A stretch of DNA of 8,884 nt from CAZFBR01 sp035353495 [NCBI: uncultured bacterium] (GCA_964517215.1 CAZFBR010000144.1:1-8884), one strand, 5' to 3'; positions 1 through 5,883 are shown, numbered from the stretch's first letter. Program-made: numbers and translations. The notes: generated from the sequence alone by a model not told the origin.

Positions 1-351
1 CCGACCTGGCTGAACGAGGGGCTGGCCCAGCATTTCGAGTTTACCGGGCAGCGGCCGGTGCTCAATGCGTTTGCCGGCGCGCTGGCCGCCAATACCCTGC
101 TCACCCTGTCCCAGCTCGAGGGGTCGTTCCTGGGGATGACGGCGGACCAGGCGGCGGTGGCCTACCTGCAGAGCTATGTCATGGTCGATTGCATCATCCA
201 CCGCAACGGGTTCTGGAGTGTGAACCGGCTGCTGGACAAGTATCGGCAGGGCCTGGGCACGGAGGAAGTGATCCGGCAGGAATTTCAGCTGTCTCCGGCC
301 AAATTCCAACAGTTGTGCCTCGAACATTACCGGTCGGTGCTGGCCCGCTGA
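1..351 (+). CDS. Peptidase MA-like (gluzincin-type) protein, C-terminal part only
   Basis: The reading frame is open from base 1 to the TGA at 349-351, so the start lies left of the window; 116 residues remain. The first visible residues, PTWLNEGLAQHFE, match the signature that follows the HExxH helix in peptidase MA-like domains (Peptidase_MA_2 type), where the Glu of NEGLA (residue 6 here) is the third zinc ligand. The HExxH itself would lie upstream and cannot be checked. The rest, with an AYLQSYVMV helix, a Gly-Phe-Trp turn and a final amphipathic helix, fits the usual tail of this domain, which often follows TPR repeats in envelope proteins. The next gene starts 113 bases later. Whether the enzyme is active, and what it cleaves, cannot be judged. 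Confidence 0.72.
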   Translation, partial: PTWLNEGLAQHFEFTGQRPVLNAFAGALAANTLLTLSQLEGSFLGMTADQAAVAYLQSYVMVDCIIHRNGFWSVNRLLDKYRQGLGTEEVIRQEFQLSPAKFQQLCLEHYRSVLAR

Positions 352-464
352 GCGGCGGTGACGATGACCATGCGTCCGGGGAGCGTGCGGCTGCCATGGT
401 GTCCGCGGCGGCGTGAACTCCCGGCGCCCCTGATGGTGTGGCGCGCGCCGCGCCGGATGGAACA

Positions 465-1118
465 ATGATGTTCATCGACGACGGGCCGGGCCCCGGCGCG
501 GCGCAGATGGCGGCTGACGAACAGCAGTGGCGCCGGGCGGAGCGTGGTGACCGGGAGCTGCGCTGGCGCTGCTATTCGTTTGTTCCCGCGGTGATCACCG
601 TCGGTGCGGGCGAACGGGCAGTGCCGACCGACGGGGTGACGCGGGTGCGTCGCCCGACTGGCGGGCGACAATTATATCACGACCGTGATTTTGCCTATGC
701 CGTGGCCGGTCCGCACGATCATCCGCTCCTGGCCGGCGCGGTGGCGGATGCGTATCGCCGCATCGGGGCATTGTGGGTGCGGGTGCTGGCTGAATTCGGG
801 GTGGCGGCGGAACTGGCGGCCGGGCGGAACTACCGGCACGACTGCTACTGTTGCGAGACGCTGACCGACGGTGATGTCATGGCGGCCGGCCGCAAGCTGG
901 TGGCCGGCGCGCAGCGGCGCGGACGGCACGGAGTCATGCAGCACGGCAGCATGGCGCTGCGCCCCGCGTATGCGGCGGCTGCGGCGGCGCTGCAGTGCGA
1001 CGCGGATCTGTTGCGCCGCCGCAGCGTGGCACTTGCCGAAGTGGCGGGTCGTGAGGTATCATACAGCGAAGTCGTGGCGGTCTGGCGCGACATGCTGAAG
1101 GCGGAGGAATTCACATGA
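465..1118 (+). CDS. Lipoate-protein ligase A / octanoyltransferase (LipM-like) family protein
   Basis: A 217-residue protein of the biotin/lipoate A/B ligase fold, which transfers octanoate or lipoate to the lysine of lipoyl domains in the cytoplasm. Visible marks in order: FIDDGPGPGAAQMAADE at the N-terminus (the usual 'D.G...N.A.DE' opening); RRPTGGR (62-68), the acyl-AMP/substrate loop; GRKLVAGAQRR (142-152) with the conserved Lys144; then QHGSMAL. A DCYCCE cluster sits where LipM octanoyltransferases have their nucleophilic Cys; ungapped counting back from GRK places Cys129 at that position, which favours LipM over LplA. The start is the ATG at 465, because the family motif begins at once there; a GTG at 438 would add nine unneeded residues. 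The Shine-Dalgarno sequence is weak (GGA at 455-457). The 3' end overlaps the next gene as ATGA. Confidence 0.8.
   Translation: MMFIDDGPGPGAAQMAADEQQWRRAERGDRELRWRCYSFVPAVITVGAGERAVPTDGVTRVRRPTGGRQLYHDRDFAYAVAGPHDHPLLAGAVADAYRRIGALWVRVLAEFGVAAELAAGRNYRHDCYCCETLTDGDVMAAGRKLVAGAQRRGRHGVMQHGSMALRPAYAAAAAALQCDADLLRRRSVALAEVAGREVSYSEVVAVWRDMLKAEEFT
1103..1108 (+). promoter_or_regulatory. Ribosome binding site of the small lipoprotein gene
   Basis: GGAGGA lies six bases before the ATG at 1115, inside the 3' end of the upstream gene. With the ATGA overlap it fixes the start of the lipoprotein and suggests both re-initiation and independent loading. Confidence 0.7.
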
Positions 1119-1348
1119 CACGGGTGCTCGGAATGGTGATGCTGATGACGCTGGCGGTGGTGCTGCTGGCCGGCTGCACGAGCCAGGGGGTCACCATTTA
1201 CATGTATAACGGTGATGTTATCGTCGGCGAACTGGTGTCCGGCGATTTCGAGACGGAGAAGCTGGTGGTGCGCATGCCTGACCGGATGGAACGGCAGATC
1301 GGGTTCGACGAGATCAAGCGCATCGAGATGGGCCAGCCCCGCCGCTGA
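1115..1348 (+). CDS. Small lipoprotein with a short beta-rich module
   Basis: A 77-residue predicted lipoprotein. A Met/Leu-rich signal peptide ends in the lipobox LLAGC, with Cys21 the lipidation site; residues 22-77 would be periplasmic. The mature part has alternating hydrophobic residues (IYMYNGDVIVGELVSG...EKLVVRM...QIGFDEIKRIEM). It resembles the short 'dG..l.G.v.....d.v.v.......i...eIk.I' barrel-like modules of many envelope proteins. A similar module occurs at the N-terminus of the secreted protein at 8132-8752. It overlaps the lipoate-ligase-family gene by four bases (ATGA), so the two are cotranscribed and probably translationally coupled, though no functional link is obvious. Membrane and sorting are inferred; the function is unknown. 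Confidence 0.78.
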   Translation: MTRVLGMVMLMTLAVVLLAGCTSQGVTIYMYNGDVIVGELVSGDFETEKLVVRMPDRMERQIGFDEIKRIEMGQPRR

Positions 1349-1372
1349 CGGACGGAGACGCGCCTGCCGGCG

Positions 1373-1391
1373 CCGGCGCGATGCGCGCCGG
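1373..1391 (+). terminator. GC-rich stem-loop after the lipoprotein gene (possible terminator)
   Basis: A perfect 8-bp inverted repeat, CCGGCGCG and CGCGCCGG around a three-base ATG loop, starts 24 bases after the stop at 1348 and lies between two convergent genes. No T-run follows, so it is not a standard intrinsic terminator. It may be a 3'-end stabiliser, a factor-dependent site or chance in GC-rich DNA. Confidence 0.3.
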
Positions 1392-1532
1392 GACCGCGAC
1401 CGCCGCCGGTTCGCGCGGCCGCGGCCGGGGGCAGGGCGCGGAACCACGCAACAATCATTGCACCGGTTGCCGCGCCGACCGTTTTCCGGTGAGCGGCTCG
1501 CGCTGCGGTTGGGAGTGTCCGGTTGCCAATAA

Positions 1533-2168
1533 CTATTTTTTGAACAGCCGGCCGAACAGTTTGCCGGCTTTCTGCCCGGCGGGCGCGGCCTTGCCTGCCG
1601 TCTCGCATTCCTTGCAATAGCGCTTGCCGGCGACTTCGACGAGACAATCCGCGCAGAAATCGGCATGGCAGGCACTGCAGATCAGGAACGATTCCTGATC
1701 GGGATGGTTCTTGCACGGGAACTGAATGGCGGCGGGCGTGGCCGCAGCGGCTGGTTGCGCGGCGGCGGGCTCGGGTGCAGCCGCCGGTGCGGCGGCAGGC
1801 GCAGCTGCCGGTGCGGGTGCGGCGGGGGCGATTGTGCTCCACAGCATGGTGGCGCAGAGCGGCTGCCATTCGTTGTTGGCGGCGATAAAGACCAGATCGC
1901 TTTCTGCGAGCGCGCCCGCCGCCAGCTGTTCCTTCAGCTGGTGCACGGTATACGGTCCCAGCTGTTCGCCGGCGCGATGGCAGAAGAACGAGATCGGGGC
2001 GAATTTCGCCAGCACGGGCACCTGGGCCAGCGGCAGCCACTGCTGATCGGCCTGATCAAACACCAGCATATCGGCGGGAATCAGCCCCTGCGCCGCCATG
2101 TCTTCGAACTGCTCCAGGGTGTAGGGGCCGTGCTGCTGCCCGTTCGAGTGCGCATACCATGTGTGCAT
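1533..2168 (-). CDS. Double GYF_2 domain protein with Ala/Pro linker and C-terminal B-box-like zinc finger
   Basis: A 211-residue protein with no signal peptide. Residues 1-50 are a GYF_2 domain (WYA, GPYT at 14-17, Trp44), and residues 60-105 a second copy (FFCH, GPYT at 71-74, Trp101); GYF-type domains commonly bind proline-rich or other short peptides. Residues 114-148 are an Ala/Pro-rich linker. Residues 152-188 form a cross-brace metal-binding unit: C152-x2-H155, C164-x2-C167, C172-x2-C175, C185-x2-C188, like a B-box zinc finger binding two zinc ions. The tail is basic (KLFGRLFKK). It is probably a cytoplasmic or membrane-peripheral adaptor; in related bacterial proteins such a soluble head often precedes membrane segments, which are absent here. 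It lies 75 bases beyond the glycosyltransferase but has its own promoter, so it need not belong to that operon. The partner is unknown. Confidence 0.85.
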   Translation of the reverse strand: MHTWYAHSNGQQHGPYTLEQFEDMAAQGLIPADMLVFDQADQQWLPLAQVPVLAKFAPISFFCHRAGEQLGPYTVHQLKEQLAAGALAESDLVFIAANNEWQPLCATMLWSTIAPAAPAPAAAPAAAPAAAPEPAAAQPAAAATPAAIQFPCKNHPDQESFLICSACHADFCADCLVEVAGKRYCKECETAGKAAPAGQKAGKLFGRLFKK

Positions 2169-2196
2169 GACTGTATCCCGTCCTTTGCCGTGATTA

Positions 2197-2225
2197 ATCG
2201 TACGCTTTCAGGAAAAAGATGTCAA
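2197..2225 (-). promoter_or_regulatory. Sigma70-type promoter for the GYF_2/B-box gene
   Basis: Read on the minus strand: TTGACA (2225-2220), a 17-base spacer, then TACGAT (2202-2197). The -35 is perfect and the -10 matches 4 of 6 positions. Transcription would start near 2190, giving a leader of about 22 bases that carries AGGACGGGA before the ATG at 2168. Confidence 0.72.
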
Positions 2226-2243
2226 GCGCCCGGTCGGAAAAAA

Positions 2244-2951
2244 TCAGGATTCCCGACGGAGAAAGAGCATCAGGCGCAGGTACTGCGGGGCGCGGCGGAC
2301 GAACCCCATGATATTGGTGGCGGTCTTGGAGGCGCCGGCCCGGCGCGGCGGCGACACATAGGGGATTTCCCGGACGGTGAAGCCGGCCTGCCAGGCGCGA
2401 TAGAGAAAATCGATGCAGTATTCACCGTAATCGCCGCGCAGGGGAATGGCGGCGAACACCTCGCGGCGGGCCATGAGGAACCCGGTGGTGTAGTCGGTGA
2501 TCTCCGGCGTCAGCAGGCGGCGGCCGATGGCGTTGACCAGGCGGCTGGCGAACACTGCGAGGCGGTCGGTGCGCGCGTCGCGGGCGCCGGACACGTAGCG
2601 GGAGGCGCTGACCACGTCGGTTTCCGGATCGGCCAATGCACGCAGCATGGCCGGAAAGTAGTCGGGCGGGTGGCTGAAGTCGCAGTCGCACCAGCCGATC
2701 AGTGCGCCCGACGCGGCGCGGATGCCGTCGCGGAAGGCGGAGGTCAGGCCGGCGCCGTAGGGCCGGGTGATCAGGCGGATCCGCGGGTCAGTGGCGGCGC
2801 GGCGGGCGACCAGCGCCCCCGTCCCGTCGGGCGAACTGTCGTCAACGACGATGATTTCCGCGTCCGGGAGCAGGGCGAGCGTGGCGTCGATGAGCGGAAT
2901 GATGTTGGCGCATTCGTTGTAGGTCGGGAAGAGCAGGGTCAGGCGCGGCAT
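2244..2951 (-). CDS. Family 2 glycosyltransferase, dolichyl/polyprenyl-phosphate mannosyltransferase-like
   Basis: A 235-residue GT-A enzyme, expected to move a sugar from a nucleotide donor to a lipid phosphate or other acceptor at the cytoplasmic membrane face. Visible motifs: LLFPTYNE at the N-terminus, VVDDSSPDG (35-43) for the nucleotide, D89-C90-D91 as the metal-binding DxD followed by FSHPPDYFP, SASRYVSGA (115-123), DYTTGFLMARREVF, and REIPYVSPPRRAGASK near the end. This order is that of the DPM1-like branch. There is no transmembrane segment, as in the short soluble DPM1 type. The ATG at 2951 opens directly on the family motif; an ATG at 2985-2987 would add 12 atypical residues and overlap the upstream gene. 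The gene starts 7 bases after the DegT stop and has no clear Shine-Dalgarno sequence, so coupled translation is likely. The acceptor and sugar are unknown. Confidence 0.85.
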   Translation of the reverse strand: MPRLTLLFPTYNECANIIPLIDATLALLPDAEIIVVDDSSPDGTGALVARRAATDPRIRLITRPYGAGLTSAFRDGIRAASGALIGWCDCDFSHPPDYFPAMLRALADPETDVVSASRYVSGARDARTDRLAVFASRLVNAIGRRLLTPEITDYTTGFLMARREVFAAIPLRGDYGEYCIDFLYRAWQAGFTVREIPYVSPPRRAGASKTATNIMGFVRRAPQYLRLMLFLRRES

Positions 2952-2958
2952 GGAAGGG

Positions 2959-4080
2959 TCAGTCGTGCACGGCGCTGAGCACGGCATCTGCCACCCGGTC
3001 GCGTTCGGGAGCGGTCAGGGTCGAGCCGGACGGAAGATACAGTCCGCGCGCGCCCAGCCGGTCGCTGACGGGAAAGGCGCCGCAGCATGCGGGGTGCAGC
3101 GGACTGCCGCCGCGGGCAAAGACGGGCTGGCGGTGCAGGGGGTGGAAGAACGGGCGCGTCTCAATCCCGGCCGCATCGAGCCGGGTGATGACCGTCGCGC
3201 GGTCATGCGGGCAGGCGGCAGTCAGTTCAATGCCGTACATCCAGAACGCGTTGACCGCGTGCGGGCGGGTGACCGGGGTGGCGATGGCCGCACAGCCGGT
3301 GAAGCGTCGGGTGTAGTGCGCCGCATTGGCGATCCGCGCGGCCAGCCAGGTGTCGATCATTGCGAGCTGCGCGCAGCCGATGGCTGCCTGCAGATTCGTC
3401 AGCCGGTAATTCGTGGCGAGCACCTCGTGCTGGAACCGCGGCTCGGTCAGCCCGGCATTGCGCAGCAGGCGGAGGCGGTCGCGCAGCTGCCGGTCATCAG
3501 TGAGGACCATGCCCCCCTCGCCGGTGGTGATCAGCTTGTTGGCGTAGAAACTGTAGCAGGCGAGCACGCCGGCGGTGCCGGCCATGCGGCCCCGCCAGCG
3601 GGCGCCGTGCGCTTCGGCGGCATCTTCGATGAGATGCAGCCCGCGGTCGCGTGCCAGCGCGGTGAGCGCATCGAGGTCGGCGGGGTGGCCGTAGGTGTGG
3701 GCGGCGATAAGGGCAAAGGTGCGCGGGGTGATGGCGGTCGCAATCAGGGCCGGATCCAGACAGCGGGTGTCGGTTTCGACGTCGACGAAGACCGGCCGGC
3801 AGCCGGCGCGGATGACCGCGACGGCGAGCGCGATGAGGGTGAAATCGGGGATGATGATCTCCGCGCCGGGCGGCGGATCAAGCGCGGTGAGCGCCAGTTC
3901 GAGCGCGGCGCTGCCGCTGCTGCAGGCAACGCCGTACGCACGCCCGATCCAGCGGGCGAACCCGTCCTCAAACTGCGCCAGATGCGGGCCGCCGGCGAGC
4001 TGGTTGGCGCGCAGCGCCGCCAGCGCGTATTCCTCCTGACGCGGCGCAACGGCCGGAGCGCAGACGGGAATGCGGTCCAT
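2959..4080 (-). CDS. DegT/DnrJ/EryC1/StrS family PLP aminotransferase (perosamine-synthase-like)
   Basis: A 373-residue fold-type I PLP enzyme of normal length for the family, which aminates keto-sugars on nucleotide carriers in the cytoplasm. Visible: SSGSAAL (54-60) for the PLP phosphate, HTYGHPADLD (128-137), IEDAAEAHGA (151-160) with Asp153 facing the pyridine nitrogen, and SFYANKLITTGEGG (177-190) with Lys182 as the Schiff-base lysine. ATNYRLTNLQAAIG follows. The HTYGHPADLD and NK.ITTGEGG wording resembles GDP-perosamine-type 4-aminotransferases more than 3-aminotransferases, but substrate cannot be read from this. The start is the ATG at 4080, two bases after the radical SAM stop and without a Shine-Dalgarno sequence, so it is probably coupled. 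It is the middle gene of the radical SAM-DegT-GT2 run and probably supplies the amino group of whatever the glycosyltransferase transfers. Confidence 0.9.
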   Translation of the reverse strand: MDRIPVCAPAVAPRQEEYALAALRANQLAGGPHLAQFEDGFARWIGRAYGVACSSGSAALELALTALDPPPGAEIIIPDFTLIALAVAVIRAGCRPVFVDVETDTRCLDPALIATAITPRTFALIAAHTYGHPADLDALTALARDRGLHLIEDAAEAHGARWRGRMAGTAGVLACYSFYANKLITTGEGGMVLTDDRQLRDRLRLLRNAGLTEPRFQHEVLATNYRLTNLQAAIGCAQLAMIDTWLAARIANAAHYTRRFTGCAAIATPVTRPHAVNAFWMYGIELTAACPHDRATVITRLDAAGIETRPFFHPLHRQPVFARGGSPLHPACCGAFPVSDRLGARGLYLPSGSTLTAPERDRVADAVLSAVHD

Positions 4081-4082
4081 GA

Positions 4083-5132
4083 TCAGATGAAGGAGAGGTC
4101 GCCGGAGGAAAGCAGGGCGGTGAGCAGCGCATTATAGCGGTGGAAGCGGCAGGCATAGACCGCACATTCCGCCGGCCGCACCGCCGCGCGCGCCGCCCGA
4201 TGGCGTTTGCCGCCCCAGACCGCCGTCCAGTCATCGCGGAGCAGGTTCCCGATGCGGTGCCGGGCCCGGCGATGGCGGTAATACGGGCAGAGAAACACAT
4301 CGCCCATACCGTCGACCGTGGCGAAGAGCGCGTTGAACCGGCAGCGGGTTTGCGGCCGGGCGAAGGCCAGGTTGCCGACGATTTCGAGCTTTCCCGCGTA
4401 ACGTTGGCGCAGCGCCGTGACGTCGCGCTGAATGGCGCGGGTGTCGCGGGGAGTGATGGCACAGTTTTCATAGGGACGAAACTGCAGCGAATCGACGCCG
4501 AGCCGGGCGGCAAGCAGGGCGGCGTTGGCCAGGTCGTGGCGGTTGAGTGTGCCGACCGTATATTTCAGGTTGATGTTGATCGGCGCGCGCAGCTTCCGTT
4601 TCAGGGCCACCGCCGCGCGCAGGTTGGCGACGATGCGCGCGAACTCGCGCGGATCGTCAACCTGTTTGACCCGCCGGAAGACGGCGGGCGAACCGGCTTC
4701 CATGCTGATGCGCACATAGCGGCAATGGCGGACGACCGTGGTGAGCACGCGGCCGGTCAGCAGGCTGCCGTTGGTGAGCAGCCCGACCTGCAGCCCGGCG
4801 CGGCGGAAGGTGCGGATCAGCCGGTCGACGCCGGGCGCCAGCAGCGGCTCGCCGCCGCCGCTCAGCTCCACCGCCTCCGCGCCGCTCGCGATAATGGCGG
4901 CGGCGATGCGGGTGAGGTCGCGGGCGGGCGGATTGTAATGCAGGGCGGCGTTTTCCGCGCGGAAGTCGCAACCAACGCAATGATGATTGCACAGGTAATT
5001 GAGATGCCAGATCACCATGCGCGGCGGCGGCAAGGCGCCGCGGGCGATGGCCTGCGCTTCGCGATAATGCGACAGAATGCGGTGCGGGAACACGTCCCAG
5101 CCCGTGTTTGATTGTGCAGTGACCGGTCGCAT
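4083..5132 (-). CDS. Radical SAM enzyme with SPASM/twitch-like C-terminal cluster site
   Basis: A 349-residue radical SAM protein that would use a 4Fe-4S cluster and S-adenosylmethionine to make a 5'-deoxyadenosyl radical. The cluster motif CNHHCVGC gives Cys48, Cys52 and Cys55; GGGEP (92-96) binds the SAM amino group, and LLTNGSLL follows. The C-terminal part has Cys264, Cys282, Cys323 and Cys328 in the order seen in SPASM/twitch domains (DGMGDVFLCP, then RIGNLL, W, then the last Cys pair), so one auxiliary cluster is likely. The ATG at 5132 is chosen: the in-frame TTG at 5168 falls exactly on a promoter -35 box. There is no Shine-Dalgarno sequence. It leads the operon with the DegT aminotransferase and glycosyltransferase. 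That context suggests a sugar or small-molecule modification rather than RiPP maturation, as no precursor peptide is visible. The reaction is unknown. Confidence 0.87.
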   Translation of the reverse strand: MRPVTAQSNTGWDVFPHRILSHYREAQAIARGALPPPRMVIWHLNYLCNHHCVGCDFRAENAALHYNPPARDLTRIAAAIIASGAEAVELSGGGEPLLAPGVDRLIRTFRRAGLQVGLLTNGSLLTGRVLTTVVRHCRYVRISMEAGSPAVFRRVKQVDDPREFARIVANLRAAVALKRKLRAPININLKYTVGTLNRHDLANAALLAARLGVDSLQFRPYENCAITPRDTRAIQRDVTALRQRYAGKLEIVGNLAFARPQTRCRFNALFATVDGMGDVFLCPYYRHRRARHRIGNLLRDDWTAVWGGKRHRAARAAVRPAECAVYACRFHRYNALLTALLSSGDLSFI

Positions 5133-5157
5133 GCAGGGGAGCGTAGCACACCCCTGC
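5133..5157. promoter_or_regulatory. Inverted repeat directly before the radical SAM start (operator or hairpin)
   Basis: A perfect 7-bp inverted repeat, GCAGGGG (5133-5139) and CCCCTGC (5151-5157), with an 11-base centre. It touches the ATG at 5132 and covers the predicted -10 box and part of the spacer, so a bound repressor would block polymerase. If transcription starts further upstream it would instead be an mRNA hairpin beside the start codon. Confidence 0.4.
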
Positions 5158-5168
5158 GCAACCGTCAA
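5140..5168 (-). promoter_or_regulatory. Sigma70-type promoter for the radical SAM-DegT-GT2 operon
   Basis: Minus strand: TTGACG (5168-5163), 17-base spacer, TACGCT (5145-5140). The -35 matches 5 of 6 and the -10 matches the three key positions (T1, A2, T6). Only seven bases separate the -10 from the ATG at 5132, so the transcript would begin at or next to the start codon. A leaderless mRNA would also explain the missing Shine-Dalgarno sequence. Confidence 0.5.
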
Positions 5169-5177
5169 TGAGACATA

Positions 5178-5207
5178 TTGACAGTGCGCGAATCATTGTG
5201 GTATCAT
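5178..5207 (+). promoter_or_regulatory. Sigma70-type promoter of the tRNA-Pro gene
   Basis: TTGACA (5178-5183), 18-base spacer, TATCAT (5202-5207). The -35 is perfect and the -10 matches 5 of 6. The start would be near 5214, a few bases before the mature tRNA 5' end at 5220. It diverges from the radical SAM promoter, with 9 bases between the two -35 boxes. Confidence 0.7.
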
Positions 5208-5219
5208 GTTCAATGGAAA

Positions 5220-5296
5220 CGGGGCGTAGCGCAGCCTGGTAGCGTACTTGCTTGGGGTGCAAGTGGTCGCCGGTTCAAATCCGGCCGCCCCGACCA
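5220..5296 (+). tRNA. tRNA-Pro (anticodon GGG)
   Basis: A complete 77-base tRNA. The acceptor stem is CGGGGCG with CGCCCCG; D stem GCGC with GCGT around AGCCTGGTA; anticodon stem CTTGC with GCAAG (5247-5251 and 5259-5263) around loop TTGGGGT, so the anticodon at 5254-5256 is GGG, decoding CCC. The T arm is GCCGG, TTCAAAT, CCGGC, then discriminator A and an encoded CCA. The C1-G72 pair, A73 and G37 after GGG are typical of bacterial tRNA-Pro. Its 3' half is the attachment site of the adjoining island: bases 5263-5296 and six more recur at 7567-7606, so the present 3' half may come from the element, with function preserved. Confidence 0.96.
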
Positions 5297-5302
5297 TTTG
5301 AC
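5263..5302 (+). repeat. Left attachment site (attL): 40-bp direct repeat, tRNA-Pro 3' half plus TTTGAC
   Basis: Bases 5263-5302 are identical to 7567-7606. The match extends left with two mismatches (AA at 5261-5262 versus GC at 7565-7566) to 5252, the first base of the anticodon loop. Crossover therefore lies somewhere in the variable region, T arm, acceptor 3' strand or the next six bases. Confidence 0.88.
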
Positions 5303-5322
5303 TCTTGAATTTGACTTTTGAA
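5297..5322 (+). repeat. 13-bp tandem repeat at the left inner edge of the island
   Basis: TTTGACTCTTGAA (5297-5309) is followed at once by TTTGACTTTTGAA (5310-5322), differing at one base. The first copy begins with the six bases outside the tRNA that belong to the att repeat. Another TTTGAC lies at 5352-5357. Such words beside an att core could be recombinase arm sites, but the sequence alone does not prove it. Confidence 0.6.
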
Positions 5323-5441
5323 TAGCGCGTCTCTTTCTCATGGGAGTTTTGTTTGACCTCTTTTTTGATCTCGTTATTGTTCTCGTTTTGTACCCGAGAT
5401 TATAACGCAAGTGTGTTTCAAAAATTTGCCACACCCTGATA

Positions 5442-5467
5442 ATTCACGCACTGCATTCACGCACTGC
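5442..5467 (+). repeat. Perfect 13-bp tandem repeat
   Basis: ATTCACGCACTGC occurs twice without a gap (5442-5454 and 5455-5467), followed by AT, which begins a third unit. It is not a multiple of three, which argues against coding here. Its role is unknown. Confidence 0.75.
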
Positions 5468-5601
5468 ATATTGAATGTACGCCAGTTAGGGGGCAACTGT
5501 TGCAGCAGGCGCAGTGATTTTTTGAGGGAATGACGGTAACGACGCGCGACAATCCGGGAAAATAGTATCGCGCTGGCACAGGGTTTTGGCGGGAACACTT
5601 C

Positions 5602-5766
5602 ATGGCACACACGGCAGGGGTATCGTTGGCCGCGATGATGCGCGCGATGGTGCGCCGTGAAGGAAGCGGCAGCGAAGTTTATCAGAATAACCCGGCGAGG
5701 TTTCTCGGAACGACCCGTCATAGTTTTCAGAATCTGCAACTTTTGGCAGAGATATATCGGTTATAG
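5602..5766 (+). CDS. Doubtful 54-residue ORF in the left arm
   Basis: An ATG frame of 54 codons ending in TAG at 5764-5766, covering the GC-richer patch. It begins MAHTAGVSLAAMMRAMVRRE and ends LQLLAEIYRL. The AAMMRAMVRR section comes from the 12-bp tandem repeat. There is no clear Shine-Dalgarno sequence, and frames on the other strand are equally open. I do not recognise a family. It is listed only as the most protein-like reading on this strand and is probably not expressed. Confidence 0.15.
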   Translation: MAHTAGVSLAAMMRAMVRREGSGSEVYQNNPARFLGTTRHSFQNLQLLAEIYRL

Positions 5767-5836
5767 GATACACAAAAGAAGCTCGGGATCTTTACGATGC
5801 CGAAAAAAGTCTCAAATGAAGTACCGATACAGTGTG

Positions 5837-5865
5837 TTGACAACATTATTGAAAAAAAGTAGCAT
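5837..5865 (+). promoter_or_regulatory. Sigma70-type promoter of the three-lipoprotein operon
   Basis: TTGACA (5837-5842), 17-base spacer, TAGCAT (5860-5865). The -35 is perfect and the -10 matches 4 of 6. Predicted start is near 5872, 24 bases before the ATG at 5896. A palindrome at 5859-5874 lies across the -10 and start. Confidence 0.7.
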
Positions 5866-5874
5866 TATTGCTAC
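5859..5874. promoter_or_regulatory. Palindrome over the -10/start of the cargo promoter (candidate operator)
   Basis: GTAGCA (5859-5864) and TGCTAC (5869-5874) form a perfect 6-bp inverted repeat with a TTAT centre. Its place over the -10 hexamer and predicted transcription start is typical of a repressor site. No regulator gene is present in the island, so any regulator would be host-encoded or lost. Confidence 0.45.
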
Positions 5875-5883
5875 GCGGAAGGC

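Noticed and set aside
364-468. 34-codon ORF ending in an ATGA overlap with the LipM-like start
   Set aside because: No Shine-Dalgarno sequence and an Arg/Pro-rich product; the overlap is probably chance, though a leader peptide cannot be excluded.
845-2040. Minus-strand ORFs at 845-1675 and 1198-2040
   Set aside because: Low-complexity Arg/Ala-rich frames overlapping genes with recognisable domains.
1665-2978. 437-residue plus-strand ORF
   Set aside because: Antisense to the GYF_2/B-box and GT2 genes, with Gly/Arg-rich composition typical of shadow frames in high-GC DNA.
2950-5111. Long plus-strand ORFs at 2950-4137 and 4140-5111
   Set aside because: Antisense shadows of the DegT and radical SAM genes, which have clear motifs on the minus strand.
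5374-5400. TCTCG/CGAGA short hairpin as a tRNA terminator
   Set aside because: Only five pairs, a nine-base loop and no T-run after it.
5210-5434. Minus-strand ORF containing [10 protein letters not shown]
   Set aside because: This is the well-known false protein read antisense to a tRNA T arm and acceptor stem. It covers the tRNA-Pro gene.
5374-5739. 121-residue minus-strand ORF in the island left arm
   Set aside because: No ribosome site or recognisable domain; His/Arg-rich repeats come from the 12-bp tandem, and a 13-bp non-triplet tandem falls within it. Kept only as a possible relic in the findings.
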